Shown: piece after piece, positions 54,497 to 64,000 of the stretch
Layout of the letters: the number at the start of each line of letters is the position of its first letter
Position numbering within the stretch: the first letter of the stretch is position 1
NCBI RefSeq assembly: GCF_009796845.1
Contig: NZ_CP047025.1
Coordinates: 558,001 to 622,000, forward strand
Origin: Cobetia sp. L2A1
GTDB lineage: Bacteria > Pseudomonadota > Gammaproteobacteria > Pseudomonadales > Halomonadaceae
Reading direction: 5' to 3'
Length of the DNA stretch: 64,000 nucleotides
The notes under the pieces: generated by a model
The model's input: only the letters and a program-made list of their open reading frames with translations
Databases searched by the model: none
What the model was told of the DNA's origin: nothing
Translations under genes and position numbers: made by a program

Positions 54497-56590
54497 TCAG
54501 CTGACGTCACTTGCACCGAGCGCCCATAGCAGGAAAGCATCCTGGCGGGCATTGTCGCGCCACGCTTTGAAGCGGCCGGAGGCGCCACCGTGGCCAGAGC
54601 TCATGTCGGTGCGCAGCAGCACCGGATGCGGCGTGCAGTCCATCTGACGCAGGCGCGCATACAGCTTGGCCGGCTCCCAGTAGGGCACTCGCGTATCATG
54701 CCAACTGCCCTGCAGGAACAGCGGCGGATAAGGGGCTGCCGTCAGGTTGTCCAGCGGCGAGTAGGCGCGAATACGGCGACGTGCCTCGCTCTCGTGCGGG
54801 TTGCCCCACTCGGTGTACTCGGCGGTCGTCAGCGGTAGCTCGGGATTCTCCATGGTGCGCAGCACATCGACGAACGGTACGTCGAGCACGGCGGCACAGA
54901 AGGCCTCCGGGCGCTTGTTGAGGCTGGCACCCACCAGCAGTCCCCCCGCGCTGGCACCATAGGCGGCAATGCGTTCTGCCGCGCCGACGCCTTGCTCGAC
55001 CAGCGCATCACGGGCGGCGAGGAAGTCGTGAAAGCTGTTTTCCTTGTGCTCAAGCTTGCCGGCCAGATACCAGGGCTCACCGCGATCACCGCCACCGCGC
55101 ACGTGCGCGACTGCGAAGGCCACACCCCGCGTCAGCAACTCAAGGCGTCCAATCGAGAACCACGGGTCCAGCGTTTCGCCATAGGCGCCGTAGCCATACA
55201 GCAGCACCGGCAGTGGAGAGAACGGCCGACCTTCTGCATCACACAGATCACGGCGCATCACCACCGAGACAGGTACCTGTTCGCCATCAGCAGAGGTGGC
55301 CCAAAGGCGGCGACTGATCAGCGCATCGGGTGCGAGATCACCATGCACCGTCTGACGCTTGAGTAGATGACGTATGCCGGTATCAAGGTCGAGCTCTATC
55401 CAGCTGGGTGGCGTGGTAAAGCTCTCTTCGCGAATGCGTAGACGGCGTGAGTCGAAGTGAGGGCAGTCACCCAGCCCCTGACTCAACGGCTGTTCGGGCA
55501 ATGACAGGCGCTCATCACGCGTGATGGTATCCGGGCCTGATGCTGCATCCTCGAATTCCATGACACGTAACCAGGCTTGCGCCTGACGGTGATCTCGTTC
55601 GTCGACCATCACGCCCCAGCTGAAGGCCTCAACGCCTTCCAATGTCACTTCATCGCGCGTCGGAATCAACGGCAGCCAGTCGCCGGGAGCGCTTTCTGGC
55701 GCGACATCGAGCTGGAAGTGCGGAGCATTGTGGTTGTGCAATACATAGAAGTGGCCTGGACGGTGATCGATACCGTACTCGACACCCGTCTCACGGCCGC
55801 GCACCAGTATCATCTCGGCCAGAGGCGTCATCGCGGGCAATAACCAGGATTCGCTGGTGTCCTTGGAGGCCGTTTCCAGTACCAGATACTCGCGTGAGCG
55901 GGTCTTGCCCATGCCGACCCAGAATTCGCTGTCTTCTTCGCGATACAGCAGGGTCTCGTGGCGACTTTCAATGTTGAGACACCAGATCTCGAAGGGACGC
56001 TGAGTACTGTCGTAACGCGTGAATAGCAGATGCTGGCCATCTTCTGCCCAGGAAAGATCCGGGCCGATATCCTCCAGCAGGCACTCGTCTTGTTGCCCTT
56101 GCTGGCGGACGTTGCTATCGCTCGCATCCAGAATTCCGAGCCTGAGGCTAAACACCTCGTCGCCGCTGGTGTCCAGAGTCCACGCCAGTCGTTGTTCGTC
56201 TGGCGAGATAGACATGTCGCCCAGCTCCACGAAATCGTGGTGGCGTGACAGGGTTTGCAGGTCGAGCAGGCATTCATGACGCGTGGTATCTGCCGGATCG
56301 GCGTCGAGAGGGTAGCGCCACCACACCGGATAATCGGCATCGGCGGCGGTCTCGCTCCAGTAGACGTAATGATCCAGGGCTTCCGGCAGGCTGGAGACGG
56401 CCAGTTCACGGCGTGCCAGGTGGCCGGTATACAGTGCATCGGCAAGTGGCATCAGCGGCGTGAACCACTTGTCGCTCTCGGCATTGGCTGCGGTGAGGAA
56501 TGTCTCTACCTCAGGCGTGTCTCGCGCCTCAAGCCAGTGCCATTCTGGGTCATCGGCACGATAATGACGCTGGACAGGACTGTCGGACAT
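54497..56590 (-). CDS. ptrB: Oligopeptidase B (S9 prolyl-oligopeptidase family)
   Basis: A 697-residue cytosolic serine peptidase cleaving short peptides after basic residues. An N-terminal beta-propeller (about 60-400) precedes the alpha/beta-hydrolase domain. LLYGYGAYGETLDPWFS is a family landmark, with the nucleophile in GASAGGLLVGAS and the C-terminal LFLQGSWHDTRVPYWEP carrying the catalytic Asp; the His is in SSGHGGASGR. I chose the ATG at 56590 with GAGG upstream, since the 39-residue extension to 56707 is not conserved-looking. E. coli PtrB has 686 residues. Confidence 0.92.
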   Translation of the reverse strand: MSDSPVQRHYRADDPEWHWLEARDTPEVETFLTAANAESDKWFTPLMPLADALYTGHLARRELAVSSLPEALDHYVYWSETAADADYPVWWRYPLDADPADTTRHECLLDLQTLSRHHDFVELGDMSISPDEQRLAWTLDTSGDEVFSLRLGILDASDSNVRQQGQQDECLLEDIGPDLSWAEDGQHLLFTRYDSTQRPFEIWCLNIESRHETLLYREEDSEFWVGMGKTRSREYLVLETASKDTSESWLLPAMTPLAEMILVRGRETGVEYGIDHRPGHFYVLHNHNAPHFQLDVAPESAPGDWLPLIPTRDEVTLEGVEAFSWGVMVDERDHRQAQAWLRVMEFEDAASGPDTITRDERLSLPEQPLSQGLGDCPHFDSRRLRIREESFTTPPSWIELDLDTGIRHLLKRQTVHGDLAPDALISRRLWATSADGEQVPVSVVMRRDLCDAEGRPFSPLPVLLYGYGAYGETLDPWFSIGRLELLTRGVAFAVAHVRGGGDRGEPWYLAGKLEHKENSFHDFLAARDALVEQGVGAAERIAAYGASAGGLLVGASLNKRPEAFCAAVLDVPFVDVLRTMENPELPLTTAEYTEWGNPHESEARRRIRAYSPLDNLTAAPYPPLFLQGSWHDTRVPYWEPAKLYARLRQMDCTPHPVLLRTDMSSGHGGASGRFKAWRDNARQDAFLLWALGASDVS

Positions 56591-56828
56591 GGCTACCTCG
56601 TGAAAGTCGGGTGCTCGAGTGTGTCGGGCGGGCTTGGAGTGTAACATTGAGCGTGTCCCGTAGCGTTCGCAAGCCCTTGCCTCGTGGTAGATGAACGCTT
56701 GAGTCACGGGTCACGAAGGCGTCGCGGCAGGGCGTCATGAACGGGATGTGTTCGTAGGGAATGAAGTCTCGACTTGGAAGCACCATCTGAAAGCGCTGAT
56801 CGCCAGTTTGACCAGGCGGTTCTTTATG

Positions 56829-56854
56829 GAACGTGTTGATAGAACGTGTTGTTA
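56829..56854. repeat. 13-bp tandem duplication GAACGTGTTGATA
   Basis: Two adjacent copies (the second with one mismatch) in the non-coding region just upstream of the membrane protein gene at 56880. Confidence 0.7.
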
Positions 56855-56879
56855 GGTAGTTCTGACAGGAGTGAAGGGC

Positions 56880-57395
56880 ATGATGATTTCTGATTCCCTG
56901 CCGCAGATGTGGCTGATCTATTTCGGTCTGGCAGTGGTAGTGGTGTTTTCCGGCTATATGGCGGTGCGGATATTGCCGCGCTTCATGCGCTGGCTGGTCG
57001 TCGGTGGCGTCACCGGCATGATCGCGGTCCCCGCGGGCTTTCATGTAACGGCAACCGTTCCTGCGGATAGCTATTCCGGCATGGCGCCGGCGATTGTGGC
57101 CTTTGCCGTCAGCCTGATACAGAAAGATGGCAGCGGGGCGGCATCATCTTTTGCCATGCTGGTACTCGGCACTGGAGTGGGCGTGGCGGCAGGTTTGGGT
57201 ATCTGGTGGCTGGGACGTGGTCGTGAACAGCGCCGTCGTGCGGCGCAGCATCCGTCACGTCGTGCAGCTCACGATGATAAGGAAGACCAGGAAGAGGCTG
57301 TCGATAGCGGCCTGCGTGCCGAAAGCCGCGATGCGCCTGCGCGCAGTGCTGCAGCACGTCGTGCGGCGCGCGATCGTCAGGAACCTTCCCTCTGA
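56880..57395 (+). CDS. Hypothetical membrane protein with a basic/acidic tail
   Basis: A 171-residue protein I do not recognise. Two hydrophobic segments (about 12-28, 37-57), a third (about 90-110, MLVLGTGVGVAAGLGIWWLG) and then a strongly charged tail of alternating Arg/Ala and Asp/Glu (REQRRRAAQHPSRRAAHDD). ATGATG at 56880/56883 gives two near-equal starts; AGGAG lies eight bases before the first. It is followed by the VWA protein gene after 45 bp and may be in one unit with it. Confidence 0.75.
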   Translation: MMISDSLPQMWLIYFGLAVVVVFSGYMAVRILPRFMRWLVVGGVTGMIAVPAGFHVTATVPADSYSGMAPAIVAFAVSLIQKDGSGAASSFAMLVLGTGVGVAAGLGIWWLGRGREQRRRAAQHPSRRAAHDDKEDQEEAVDSGLRAESRDAPARSAAARRAARDRQEPSL

Positions 57396-57440
57396 TCAGC
57401 GCTATCTGTGCACTGTCCGTGCGTGGACTAAGGATCTGTG

Positions 57441-59468
57441 ATGCCTCGTGATGTGAATGTTTCGCCGTCTTTCCCGCGCCGCAAGTCAGAGCGCCTGAGC
57501 ATGACTCTGCTCGCGTCGTTGCTGGCGAGCCTGCTGTTGAGTCCACTGGTGCAGGCGGAAGAGGCACAAGCGACGGCAGCTGCTCCTCAGCAGCAGGAAG
57601 CTGCCCCTGATCTGCGCATGGCGATTGATGTATCGGGCAGCATGAAGCACAACGACCCTGGCAACCTGCGTGCCAGTGCGTTGGACCTTCTCGTCACGCT
57701 GCTACCTGAGCGTTCACGCGCCGGGCTGTGGAGCTTCGGCGAGCAAGTACAGCCACTGCTGGCACTGGGGCCGGTCGATGGCAACTGGAAGCAGTCGGCG
57801 CGTGGCCTTGAAGGGCGTCTCGATGATTACGAGCAGTACACCGACCTGGAATCAGGGCTGCGTGCGGCTGCCGAAGGCGCTCAGGCACAGGTCAGTGGCG
57901 ATGCTCCGCGGCAGATCATTCTGCTCTCCGATGGCATGGTGGATCTGCGTGAGCCTGCCGGTCAGAAGACGGCGCGCGATACTGCATCACGTCAGCGCAT
58001 CATTGATGAATTGGCGCCTGCGCTTGCCCGCCACAACATCACGGTGCACACCGTGGCGCTGTCGCGTAACGCGGATATTGATCTGCTCCAGCGGATTGCG
58101 GATGCCACGGGTGGCCTGGCGAGTGTTGCCGAAACGCCGGAAGACCTGCTGCGAACCTTCCTCGCCGCGCTGGATCGCATCGTGCCCGGTGAGCAGGTGC
58201 CGCTGGAAGACAAGCGCTTCGTCATTGATGGCAGCGTGGAAGAGTTCACCGCGCTGGTCTTCCATGGCCCGAATGCCAGTGCCCCGGTGCTGATCGCCCC
58301 TGATGGTCAGCGCTATCAGTTACCCTCATTGGCCGGCGCCGGTGACCTTCCTGATGGTGTGCGCTGGGTGCACCAGCCTCGCTACGACTTGATTACCGTT
58401 GATGCCCCACAGGCTGGCGAGTGGCGTATCGACGGCCAGGTGGATGCCGATAGCCGGATTACGGTGGTCTCGGATCTGGCGCTGGTATCGCGCCCGTTGC
58501 CTGCCACGCTATACCGTGGCTTCGGCTATTCGCTGCAAGCATCGCTGGCCGATGGTGCGCGAGATATCGAGGACGAGGCTTTCCTGGCCACGCTGGACGG
58601 CAACGCACGACTGGTGCCGGAAGAGGATAGCGATGCGTTAGCGGCCGCCAACACGGCCGATGACACCCTGGGTGCGTCCATGGCTGGGGTGACCACGGCA
58701 CAGCAGCGAGGACTGGAACGTGACGGTGCCGTCTTCAACGTCGATATGCCTGCTCCTCAGCAGCTGGGGGGCGCCCGCCTGACAATGACCGTGGCCGGGT
58801 ATCGTGACAATGCGTCCTTTGCACGTCAGCTCAGTCAGCGCACCAGCGTGGTTGATCCGCTGCTGGTCGAGCCTGTTCCGGGGGCTGCCAACGCATCGGG
58901 CACGCCGCCGAAGGCCTTGAAGGTCATTGCGCGTCATCCACTGCTCAATACTGCCAACACCCGGTTGGTGGCCACGCTGCGAGGAGAGACGCTTTCGGTG
59001 AGTGAACAGGGCGAGCGTGAGTGGCGCATTGACCTGCCGCTTCTTGAGCGTGATGTCAGCGCTGACGTGCAGATCAGCGCCCGCGTCGAAATGGACGGTG
59101 AAGCCCGCTTCATTGATCTCGCCCCCTTCACGCTCAATGAGCGTGCGGCACGTCGCGCTGCGAATCTGGATCGCACGCCGATTGAGGGCGAAGCGTTCGG
59201 AGACGTCCAGGGTCTGGATCAGGCGGGTGAGGAGAAGGAAGACCTCAATGCACTGTTGATGAAAGGTCGCCTGCCGATTGACAAGGTACCGGCGTTGATC
59301 AATCAATGGTTTGAAGGCGCTTCACGCTTTGCCAGACATGAGGCGGAATCACCGCAAAGTCGTATGATTGCCTATGCAGTGGCCGGTGTGATTGGCCTGC
59401 TCGTGCTCATCATGCTGGTGCGTCGCCTGAAGCGTAAACCGCATTCCCGGGAGGAACCCCATGTGTGA
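57441..59468 (+). CDS. Exported VWA-domain protein with C-terminal membrane anchor
   Basis: A 675-residue protein. A signal peptide (basic start, hydrophobic about 20-37, cleavage near VQA39) is followed by a von Willebrand A domain with an intact MIDAS motif, DVSGS (Asp63, Ser65, Ser67). A long beta-rich region follows, then one membrane helix near the C-terminus (AYAVAGVIGLLVLIMLV) with a basic cytoplasmic tail. It should display a metal-dependent adhesion or protein-protein domain in the periplasm. The start is the ATG at 57441 (AAGGA upstream). The end overlaps the yafJ ATG by eight bases, so translation is coupled. Confidence 0.85.
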   Translation: MPRDVNVSPSFPRRKSERLSMTLLASLLASLLLSPLVQAEEAQATAAAPQQQEAAPDLRMAIDVSGSMKHNDPGNLRASALDLLVTLLPERSRAGLWSFGEQVQPLLALGPVDGNWKQSARGLEGRLDDYEQYTDLESGLRAAAEGAQAQVSGDAPRQIILLSDGMVDLREPAGQKTARDTASRQRIIDELAPALARHNITVHTVALSRNADIDLLQRIADATGGLASVAETPEDLLRTFLAALDRIVPGEQVPLEDKRFVIDGSVEEFTALVFHGPNASAPVLIAPDGQRYQLPSLAGAGDLPDGVRWVHQPRYDLITVDAPQAGEWRIDGQVDADSRITVVSDLALVSRPLPATLYRGFGYSLQASLADGARDIEDEAFLATLDGNARLVPEEDSDALAAANTADDTLGASMAGVTTAQQRGLERDGAVFNVDMPAPQQLGGARLTMTVAGYRDNASFARQLSQRTSVVDPLLVEPVPGAANASGTPPKALKVIARHPLLNTANTRLVATLRGETLSVSEQGEREWRIDLPLLERDVSADVQISARVEMDGEARFIDLAPFTLNERAARRAANLDRTPIEGEAFGDVQGLDQAGEEKEDLNALLMKGRLPIDKVPALINQWFEGASRFARHEAESPQSRMIAYAVAGVIGLLVLIMLVRRLKRKPHSREEPHV

Positions 59469-60327
59469 ACTGCTCGGCATGAGTGCCAATGTGCCGACCG
59501 ATATCTGCTTCAGTTTCGCTGGTTTTCTACAGCGTGGCGGTGGCACGGGGCCGCATCGTGACGGCTGGGGTATCGCCTTCTATGAAGAGGGTGGTTATCG
59601 CGAATTTCGTGACCCGCACCCTTCGGTCGATTCGCCTATCGCGCGGATGATTCTGGAGTATCCGATCAAGTCGCAGATGGTGATCAGCCATATCCGGCAA
59701 GCGAACGTAGGGCAGATCACCCTGGCCAACACTCACCCGTTCACGCGTGAGTTATGGGGGCGCCAGTGGTGCTATGCCCACAATGGACAGCTGGCGGAGT
59801 GGCAGGCGCTGCCGCTGCCGTACTACCGTCCAGTAGGCAGCACTGATAGTGAACATGCCGCGTGCTTTCTGCTGGGTGAGATTCGGCGTGCCTTTCCTGA
59901 ACCGCCGCAACAGTGCGTTGATCTATGGCGCCACCTACATGCGCAGTGCGAGAAACTGCGCGGAATGGGTGTCTTCAATCTACTGCTGTCAGATGGCGTA
60001 CATCTGTATGCCTATTGCACGACGAAGCTTGCTCACATTACTCGTCGCGCTCCCTTCGGCAAGGCGAGTCTTACTGACTTCGAGATGAGCGTCGACTTCC
60101 AGCAGCACACCACCTGCAACGACGTGGTGTCGGTGATTGCAACAGACCCGCTGACCGATAACGAGCAGTGGGTACGCCTGTTGCCGGGGCAGCTGGTGGT
60201 CTTCCGCGAAGGCGAGTTGGTGGCGAGTCTTGGCGGTGAACTGCCGATTGAAGAAGGCGAGGGGGCGGATAGGCAGGCGACGGCGCGCCTCAAGCCAGAT
60301 TGGCTGGCTACCGATGTGAGTTGCTGA
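59461..60327 (+). CDS. yafJ: Class II glutamine amidotransferase, YafJ family
   Basis: A 288-residue Ntn-type amidotransferase with the catalytic Cys2 revealed by removal of Met1 (MCELLGMSAN). The GPHRDGWGIAFYEEGGY and RELWGRQWCYAHNGQL motifs are conserved. It lacks a synthetase domain, so the acceptor substrate is unknown. Translationally coupled to the VWA gene, an association that may reflect function. Confidence 0.92.
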   Translation: MCELLGMSANVPTDICFSFAGFLQRGGGTGPHRDGWGIAFYEEGGYREFRDPHPSVDSPIARMILEYPIKSQMVISHIRQANVGQITLANTHPFTRELWGRQWCYAHNGQLAEWQALPLPYYRPVGSTDSEHAACFLLGEIRRAFPEPPQQCVDLWRHLHAQCEKLRGMGVFNLLLSDGVHLYAYCTTKLAHITRRAPFGKASLTDFEMSVDFQQHTTCNDVVSVIATDPLTDNEQWVRLLPGQLVVFREGELVASLGGELPIEEGEGADRQATARLKPDWLATDVSC

Positions 60328-60369
60328 GTACGCTTCAGTGAGAAGACATTCATTGATGTCTACAAATCA

Positions 60370-60395
60370 GAAAGGGCCGCGAATGCGGCCCTTTC
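60370..60395. terminator. Bidirectional terminator between yafJ and cysK
   Basis: Perfect 11-bp stem GAAAGGGCCGC/GCGGCCCTTTC with loop GAAT; the stem's own A- and T-tracts act in both directions. Confidence 0.85.
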
Positions 60396-60397
60396 CA

Positions 60398-60462
60398 TGT
60401 CTGACAACCGTGTCTGACAACTACGCCTAACAACTACGCCTAACAACGGTGTCTAACGACTG
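60398..60462. repeat. 13-bp degenerate tandem repeat, five copies
   Basis: Units TGTCTGACAACCG, TGTCTGACAACTA, CGCCTAACAACTA, CGCCTAACAACGG and TGTCTAACGACTG are contiguous from 60398, directly after the terminator and before the cysK stop. Confidence 0.8.
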
Positions 60463-60489
60463 TTCGACTAAGTGCTGGAATGCGGCATA

Positions 60490-61455
60490 TCAGTCTTCAA
60501 CTTCATCGAACATGCCAGCAAACATCGGTGAGGACAGGTAGCGCTCGCCGCTGTCCGGCAGGATGACGATGATGGATTTGTCAGCGTACGCCGGATCATC
60601 GGCCAGTCGCAGTGCCGCGATCATTGCCGCGCCACAAGAGATACCGCACATGATGCCTTCCTCTTTCATGATGCGGCGTGCCATGGCCATCGCCTCATCG
60701 CTGGCGACCGGCTCAACGCGATCGATCAGCGTCAGGTCCAGGTTGTCAGGGATGAAGTTGGCGCCAATGCCTTGAATCTTGTGCGGCGCGGGCGTGATGG
60801 ACTCGCCCTTGAGGCGCTGAGTGATGATGGCGGATTCTGCCGGTTCCACTGCTACCGCTTCAAGCGTCTGGCCGCGAATCGTCTTGAAATAACGCGCGAT
60901 GCCGCTGATGGTGCCGCCGGTGCCGACACCGGCCACCAGCACATCCATATCCCCATCCAGCGCGTCCCAGATCTCCGGGCCAGTGGTTTCTTCGTGGATG
61001 CGCGGATTGGCAGGATTCGAGAACTGTTGCGGAAGGAAGTAACGCTCCGGTTCTGCTTTCTGCAGTTCGCAGGCCTTGTCGATGGCGCCCTGCATCCCGA
61101 GGGCCGGATCCGTCAGTACCAGATTGGCACCCAGTGCCTTGAGTACCTTGCGGCGCTCCATGCTCATCGAGGACGGCATCGTCAGTGTCACCGGATAACC
61201 ACGTGCAGCGCCGACAAAGGCCAGTGCAATGCCGGTGTTACCGGAGGTTGGCTCGACGATTTCCATACCCGGTTTGAGCGCGCCACGCTCTTCGGCATCC
61301 CACACCATGCTGGAACCGATACGGCATTTGACGGAAAACGCTGGATTACGTGCTTCCACCTTGGCGTAAAGGCGCGGGTGACTACTCAGGCGGTTGATCT
61401 TGACCAGCGGCGTGTTGCCGATGGCTAGCGAGTTATCCTGATAGATCTGTGCCAT
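60490..61455 (-). CDS. cysK: Cysteine synthase A
   Basis: A 321-residue PLP-dependent O-acetylserine sulfhydrylase making cysteine from sulfide. The PLP lysine is Lys43 (FSVKCRIG), the substrate loop TSGNTG is at 70-75 and the phosphate-binding [10 protein letters not shown] loop is clear. The length and the tail [13 protein letters not shown] are typical of CysK rather than CysM. GAGGAG precedes the ATG. It converges on yafJ through a shared terminator. Confidence 0.92.
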   Translation of the reverse strand: MAQIYQDNSLAIGNTPLVKINRLSSHPRLYAKVEARNPAFSVKCRIGSSMVWDAEERGALKPGMEIVEPTSGNTGIALAFVGAARGYPVTLTMPSSMSMERRKVLKALGANLVLTDPALGMQGAIDKACELQKAEPERYFLPQQFSNPANPRIHEETTGPEIWDALDGDMDVLVAGVGTGGTISGIARYFKTIRGQTLEAVAVEPAESAIITQRLKGESITPAPHKIQGIGANFIPDNLDLTLIDRVEPVASDEAMAMARRIMKEEGIMCGISCGAAMIAALRLADDPAYADKSIIVILPDSGERYLSSPMFAGMFDEVED

Positions 61456-62031
61456 GCGAGACTCCTCTACAGATGAGCGATAAACGAAGGTGTTGCCAGA
61501 TGAATAGACGCAAGGTGGAGTGCACCTTCTTCACTGGCGTTATCGCCGGATGCGCTTCAGAGTAAGGGCAAGCAAGCTACGACTCAAAGATCTGAAACGC
61601 ATGACGACATGCTAGAGACCTAAAAGACCTAAATGTTGATGCGAGAGTCGTGTGTCTTTCACACCGTTGCATGCTGCGTCGCTTGAACTGTTCCCCAAGA
61701 TGGCGTCGAACCAAGGTCGAATGCCTGCAATATGGTGACCTTACAAAACATCCATAAATACGAACGATGGTTTCAATCGACCGTTTTACAATGCTGAGCG
61801 TGCTGGTTAAGGTAGCGTATAACAGCGATGATGCGTCTATCATTCGTGCCACCCATTCACATGCGGGCGTGACGGCCCGATAACAACAAACGGTGCAATT
61901 CTTCGAGAGGCTGTCGATACACACAGCCGGTGTTGGTGATCGAGTCGCGTGGTGAGAAAGTTCTGCGGTGATCGATCCCATCGACTCGAGCAGGCCTGTA
62001 TCCGACGAACGCAGTCATGGAGCCCATAGCC
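61456..62031. other. Long intergenic region between cysK and the fadD-like gene
   Basis: 576 bp between divergent genes. Nothing coding is supported on either strand. An AT-rich part near 61740-61830 could hold the acyl-CoA ligase promoter (TATAAC at 61816), without a good -35. Confidence 0.4.
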
Positions 62032-63765
62032 ATGCGTGATGCCAATCCTGCCGCTTCTGCGGCGGCTGATAGTGCTGACAATACGAGCCCGACAGGCAGT
62101 GACGAGCTGATTCTGTGCGGCGAACCGCTTTGCGGGCTTGAGGACTACCCCTCTATTCTCGAGGTCTTTGAGGCCAGCTGTGCCAACTATGCCGACCGTC
62201 CGGCGTTCAGCTGCATGGGCAAGACGCTGAGTTATGCTGATGTGGATCGTCTGTCGCGCAACTTTGCGGCCTGGCTCGAGCATGATGCCGGGCTTGAGCC
62301 CGGCGACAGAATCGCCATCCAACTGCCAAATCTGCTGCAGTTTCCGGTGGCTGTCTTTGGTGCGCTGCGTGCGGGACTGGTCGTGGTCAATACCAATCCA
62401 CTCTATACCGAGCGTGAAATGCAGCACCAGTTCCATGATTCCGGTGCCCGTGCGATCGTGATTCTGGCCAATATGGCCGACAAGCTTGAGAAGGTACTTG
62501 AGCGCACCTCGATTGAGGAGGTCATCATCACCGAGATCGGGGATCTCCATGATTTCCCCAAGCGTCCGCTGATCAATCTAGCGGTGCGTTATGTCAAGAA
62601 GATGGTGCCGGCCTATTCACTCCCTGAGGCACACGGTCTGCGCGATGTGCTCAAGCGTGGTGCGGGTCTGTCGCATGCCCGTGTCAGTCGTCAGCCGGAT
62701 GATGTTGCTGCCTTGCAGTACACCGGTGGTACCACTGGCGTGGCCAAGGGCACCATGCTGACACACCGAAATCTTGTCGCGAATATGCTTCAGGCACGCG
62801 GTGTGATCAGTGATGTGCTCAAGGAGGGGCAGGAAGTGCTTATTGCGCCGTTGCCGGTCTACCATATCTACACTTTCACGGTGAATTGCCTCTACAGCAT
62901 GGAAAGCGGCAACCACAGCGTGCTGATCACCAATCCTCGCGATATCGATGGCTTCATCAAGACACTGCGCGATACGCCGTTTACCGCTTTTGTCGGCCTT
63001 AACACGCTGTTCTCGGCGCTATGCCAGCGTGATGATTTCAAGGCCCTGGATTTCTCGAAGCTCAAGCTCACCATCTCCGGTGGCATGGCATTGACGCGTA
63101 CCGCGGCTGAACGTTGGGAGGCCATTACCGGCTGCCCCATCGCTGAGGGTTACGGTATGACCGAGACTTCGCCCATCGTCAGCTTCAATCCCCCGCGGGA
63201 GCTGCAGCTCGGCACGATTGGTCGTCCTGTGCCGGGTACCGAGCTCAAGGTAGTTGACGCTGAAGGCGTGACGTTGGGGCGTGATCAGCCCGGTGAGCTG
63301 TGCGTGCGCGGCCCGCAGGTGATGAAGGGTTACTGGCAGCGTGAGGATGCCACCCGGGAGGCAATGGATGACGAAGGGTTCATCCGCACCGGTGATATCG
63401 CCGTTATTCAGCCGGATGGCTTCGTGCGCATTGTCGATCGCAAGAAGGACATGATCATCGTCTCCGGCTTCAATGTGTATCCGAACGAGGTTGAGGATGT
63501 CGTCTGCGGTCATCCTGATGTCGAGGAGGCGGCGGTGGTCGGCATCTCTGATGAGCAGAGCGGTGAGGCAATCAAGCTATTTGTCGTCTCACGCAACCCA
63601 GACCTTGATCGCGATACCCTGCGTACCTGGTGCAAGGAGCAGCTGGCTGGTTACAAGGTGCCGCGTTTCGTCGAATTCCGCGACGAGCTTCCCAAGAGCA
63701 ATGTCGGCAAGGTACTACGCCGCGAACTGCGTGATAGTGGGAACGAGCCCACGCGCGAAGTCTGA
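62032..63765 (+). CDS. fadD: Long-chain fatty acid--CoA ligase
   Basis: A 577-residue ANL-superfamily enzyme that activates fatty acids as acyl-CoA through an acyl-AMP intermediate. Motif A5/P-loop is YTGGTTGVAKGTMLTHRN, the A5 core GYGMTETSPIVSFNP, then TGDIAVIQPDGFVRIVDRKKDMI and the C-terminal catalytic lysine in PKSNVGKVLRRELR. A polar 20-residue lead precedes the core. I chose the ATG at 62032 because GGAG lies nine bases upstream; an ATG at 62017 is equally in frame. It is followed by a terminator at 63845-63876. Confidence 0.92.
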   Translation: MRDANPAASAAADSADNTSPTGSDELILCGEPLCGLEDYPSILEVFEASCANYADRPAFSCMGKTLSYADVDRLSRNFAAWLEHDAGLEPGDRIAIQLPNLLQFPVAVFGALRAGLVVVNTNPLYTEREMQHQFHDSGARAIVILANMADKLEKVLERTSIEEVIITEIGDLHDFPKRPLINLAVRYVKKMVPAYSLPEAHGLRDVLKRGAGLSHARVSRQPDDVAALQYTGGTTGVAKGTMLTHRNLVANMLQARGVISDVLKEGQEVLIAPLPVYHIYTFTVNCLYSMESGNHSVLITNPRDIDGFIKTLRDTPFTAFVGLNTLFSALCQRDDFKALDFSKLKLTISGGMALTRTAAERWEAITGCPIAEGYGMTETSPIVSFNPPRELQLGTIGRPVPGTELKVVDAEGVTLGRDQPGELCVRGPQVMKGYWQREDATREAMDDEGFIRTGDIAVIQPDGFVRIVDRKKDMIIVSGFNVYPNEVEDVVCGHPDVEEAAVVGISDEQSGEAIKLFVVSRNPDLDRDTLRTWCKEQLAGYKVPRFVEFRDELPKSNVGKVLRRELRDSGNEPTREV

Positions 63766-63844
63766 GATGGGTGTATTGGAGAAGGGGTGTGTGTCGTGTC
63801 TGAGCCGTCCAAGGTTGGGCACGGCTGCTGGCAAGGCTACAATG

Positions 63845-63876
63845 AACGGCCCGTCACTTGTTGATGGGCCGTTTTG
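63845..63876 (+). terminator. fadD terminator
   Basis: Stem AACGGCCC/GGGCCGTT with a 13-base loop and a short T-run, 80 bp after the stop. Confidence 0.75.
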
Positions 63877-63977
63877 TCATTCAGGTTGCCGCGCGAGGTT
63901 ATGCGTCGGTGGCCGAATTCCGAGAGTTTCCGGCCATGCACTCAGGTGCATGGCCTCTGGTTGAGAAGAGGCAGTCA

Positions 63978-64000
63978 TTGAGCGACACCGCTACCGCACC
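63978..64000 (+). CDS. Possible start of a further gene, cut by the window
   Basis: A TTG codon preceded by AAGAGG and followed by an open frame (SDTATA...) to the window end. Only seven residues are visible, so this is a weak call; the product cannot be stated. Confidence 0.25.

Noticed and set aside
60398..60462. CRISPR array
   Set aside because: The repeats are only 13 bp, contiguous without spacers, and no cas genes are present.

Overview
The window is a chromosomal segment of a moderately GC-rich gammaproteobacterium. The best fit is the family Halomonadaceae (Cobetia/Halomonas/Chromohalobacter type). I infer this from protein flavour and gene order: gltA divergent from sdhCDAB-sucAB-lpd-sucCD, gltX followed by tRNA-Ala and tRNA-Glu, and the osmolyte-type Na+ symporters. 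I could not run a database search, so the genus is an inference. I see no insertion sequence, prophage, integrase or CRISPR array. Both ends cut genes: dusA on the left and a probable new gene at the extreme right.

Left region (1-10 kb): partial dusA; a TetR regulator divergent from a carboxymuconolactone-decarboxylase/AhpD-like gene, with three copies of a 16-bp pseudo-palindrome between them; then an 800-bp non-coding stretch. This stretch holds what I regard as the main discovery: two tandem, structurally matching small RNA genes, each with its own Fur-box-like palindrome, sigma-70 promoter and terminator. Next come a CorA transporter, a candidate structured non-coding RNA on the minus strand, a LysR regulator, an SDR enzyme and cydDC.

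Central region (10-27 kb): gltX and two tRNAs, a DnaA-box-containing AT-rich gap, a beta-hydroxyacid dehydrogenase, and the TCA block. The TCA block encodes citrate synthase, succinate dehydrogenase, 2-oxoglutarate dehydrogenase (with a duplicated lipoyl domain in SucB), dihydrolipoamide dehydrogenase and succinyl-CoA synthetase. A conserved loop of both small RNAs can pair with the sdhA ribosome-binding site, which suggests an iron-sparing circuit like RyhB/PrrF.

Right region (27-64 kb): a DUF302 protein; an envelope/lipid cluster on the minus strand (GT4 glycosyltransferase, DUF2334 deacetylase-like protein, LPG-synthase-TM protein, GlpQ); RNase II; a Gfo/Idh/MocA oxidoreductase; the YcjX-YcjF pair; an MFS transporter; a DUF2927 protein; two paralogous sodium:solute symporters; a Tat-exported PhoD phosphatase; a DUF924 protein; a GlsB/YeaQ membrane protein; two catalases (a KatE-like large-subunit enzyme and a small-subunit enzyme); oligopeptidase B; a membrane protein/VWA protein/YafJ cluster; cysteine synthase; and a FadD acyl-CoA ligase. 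Start sites were moved inward from the longest reading frame wherever a good ribosome-binding site and family alignment supported it.
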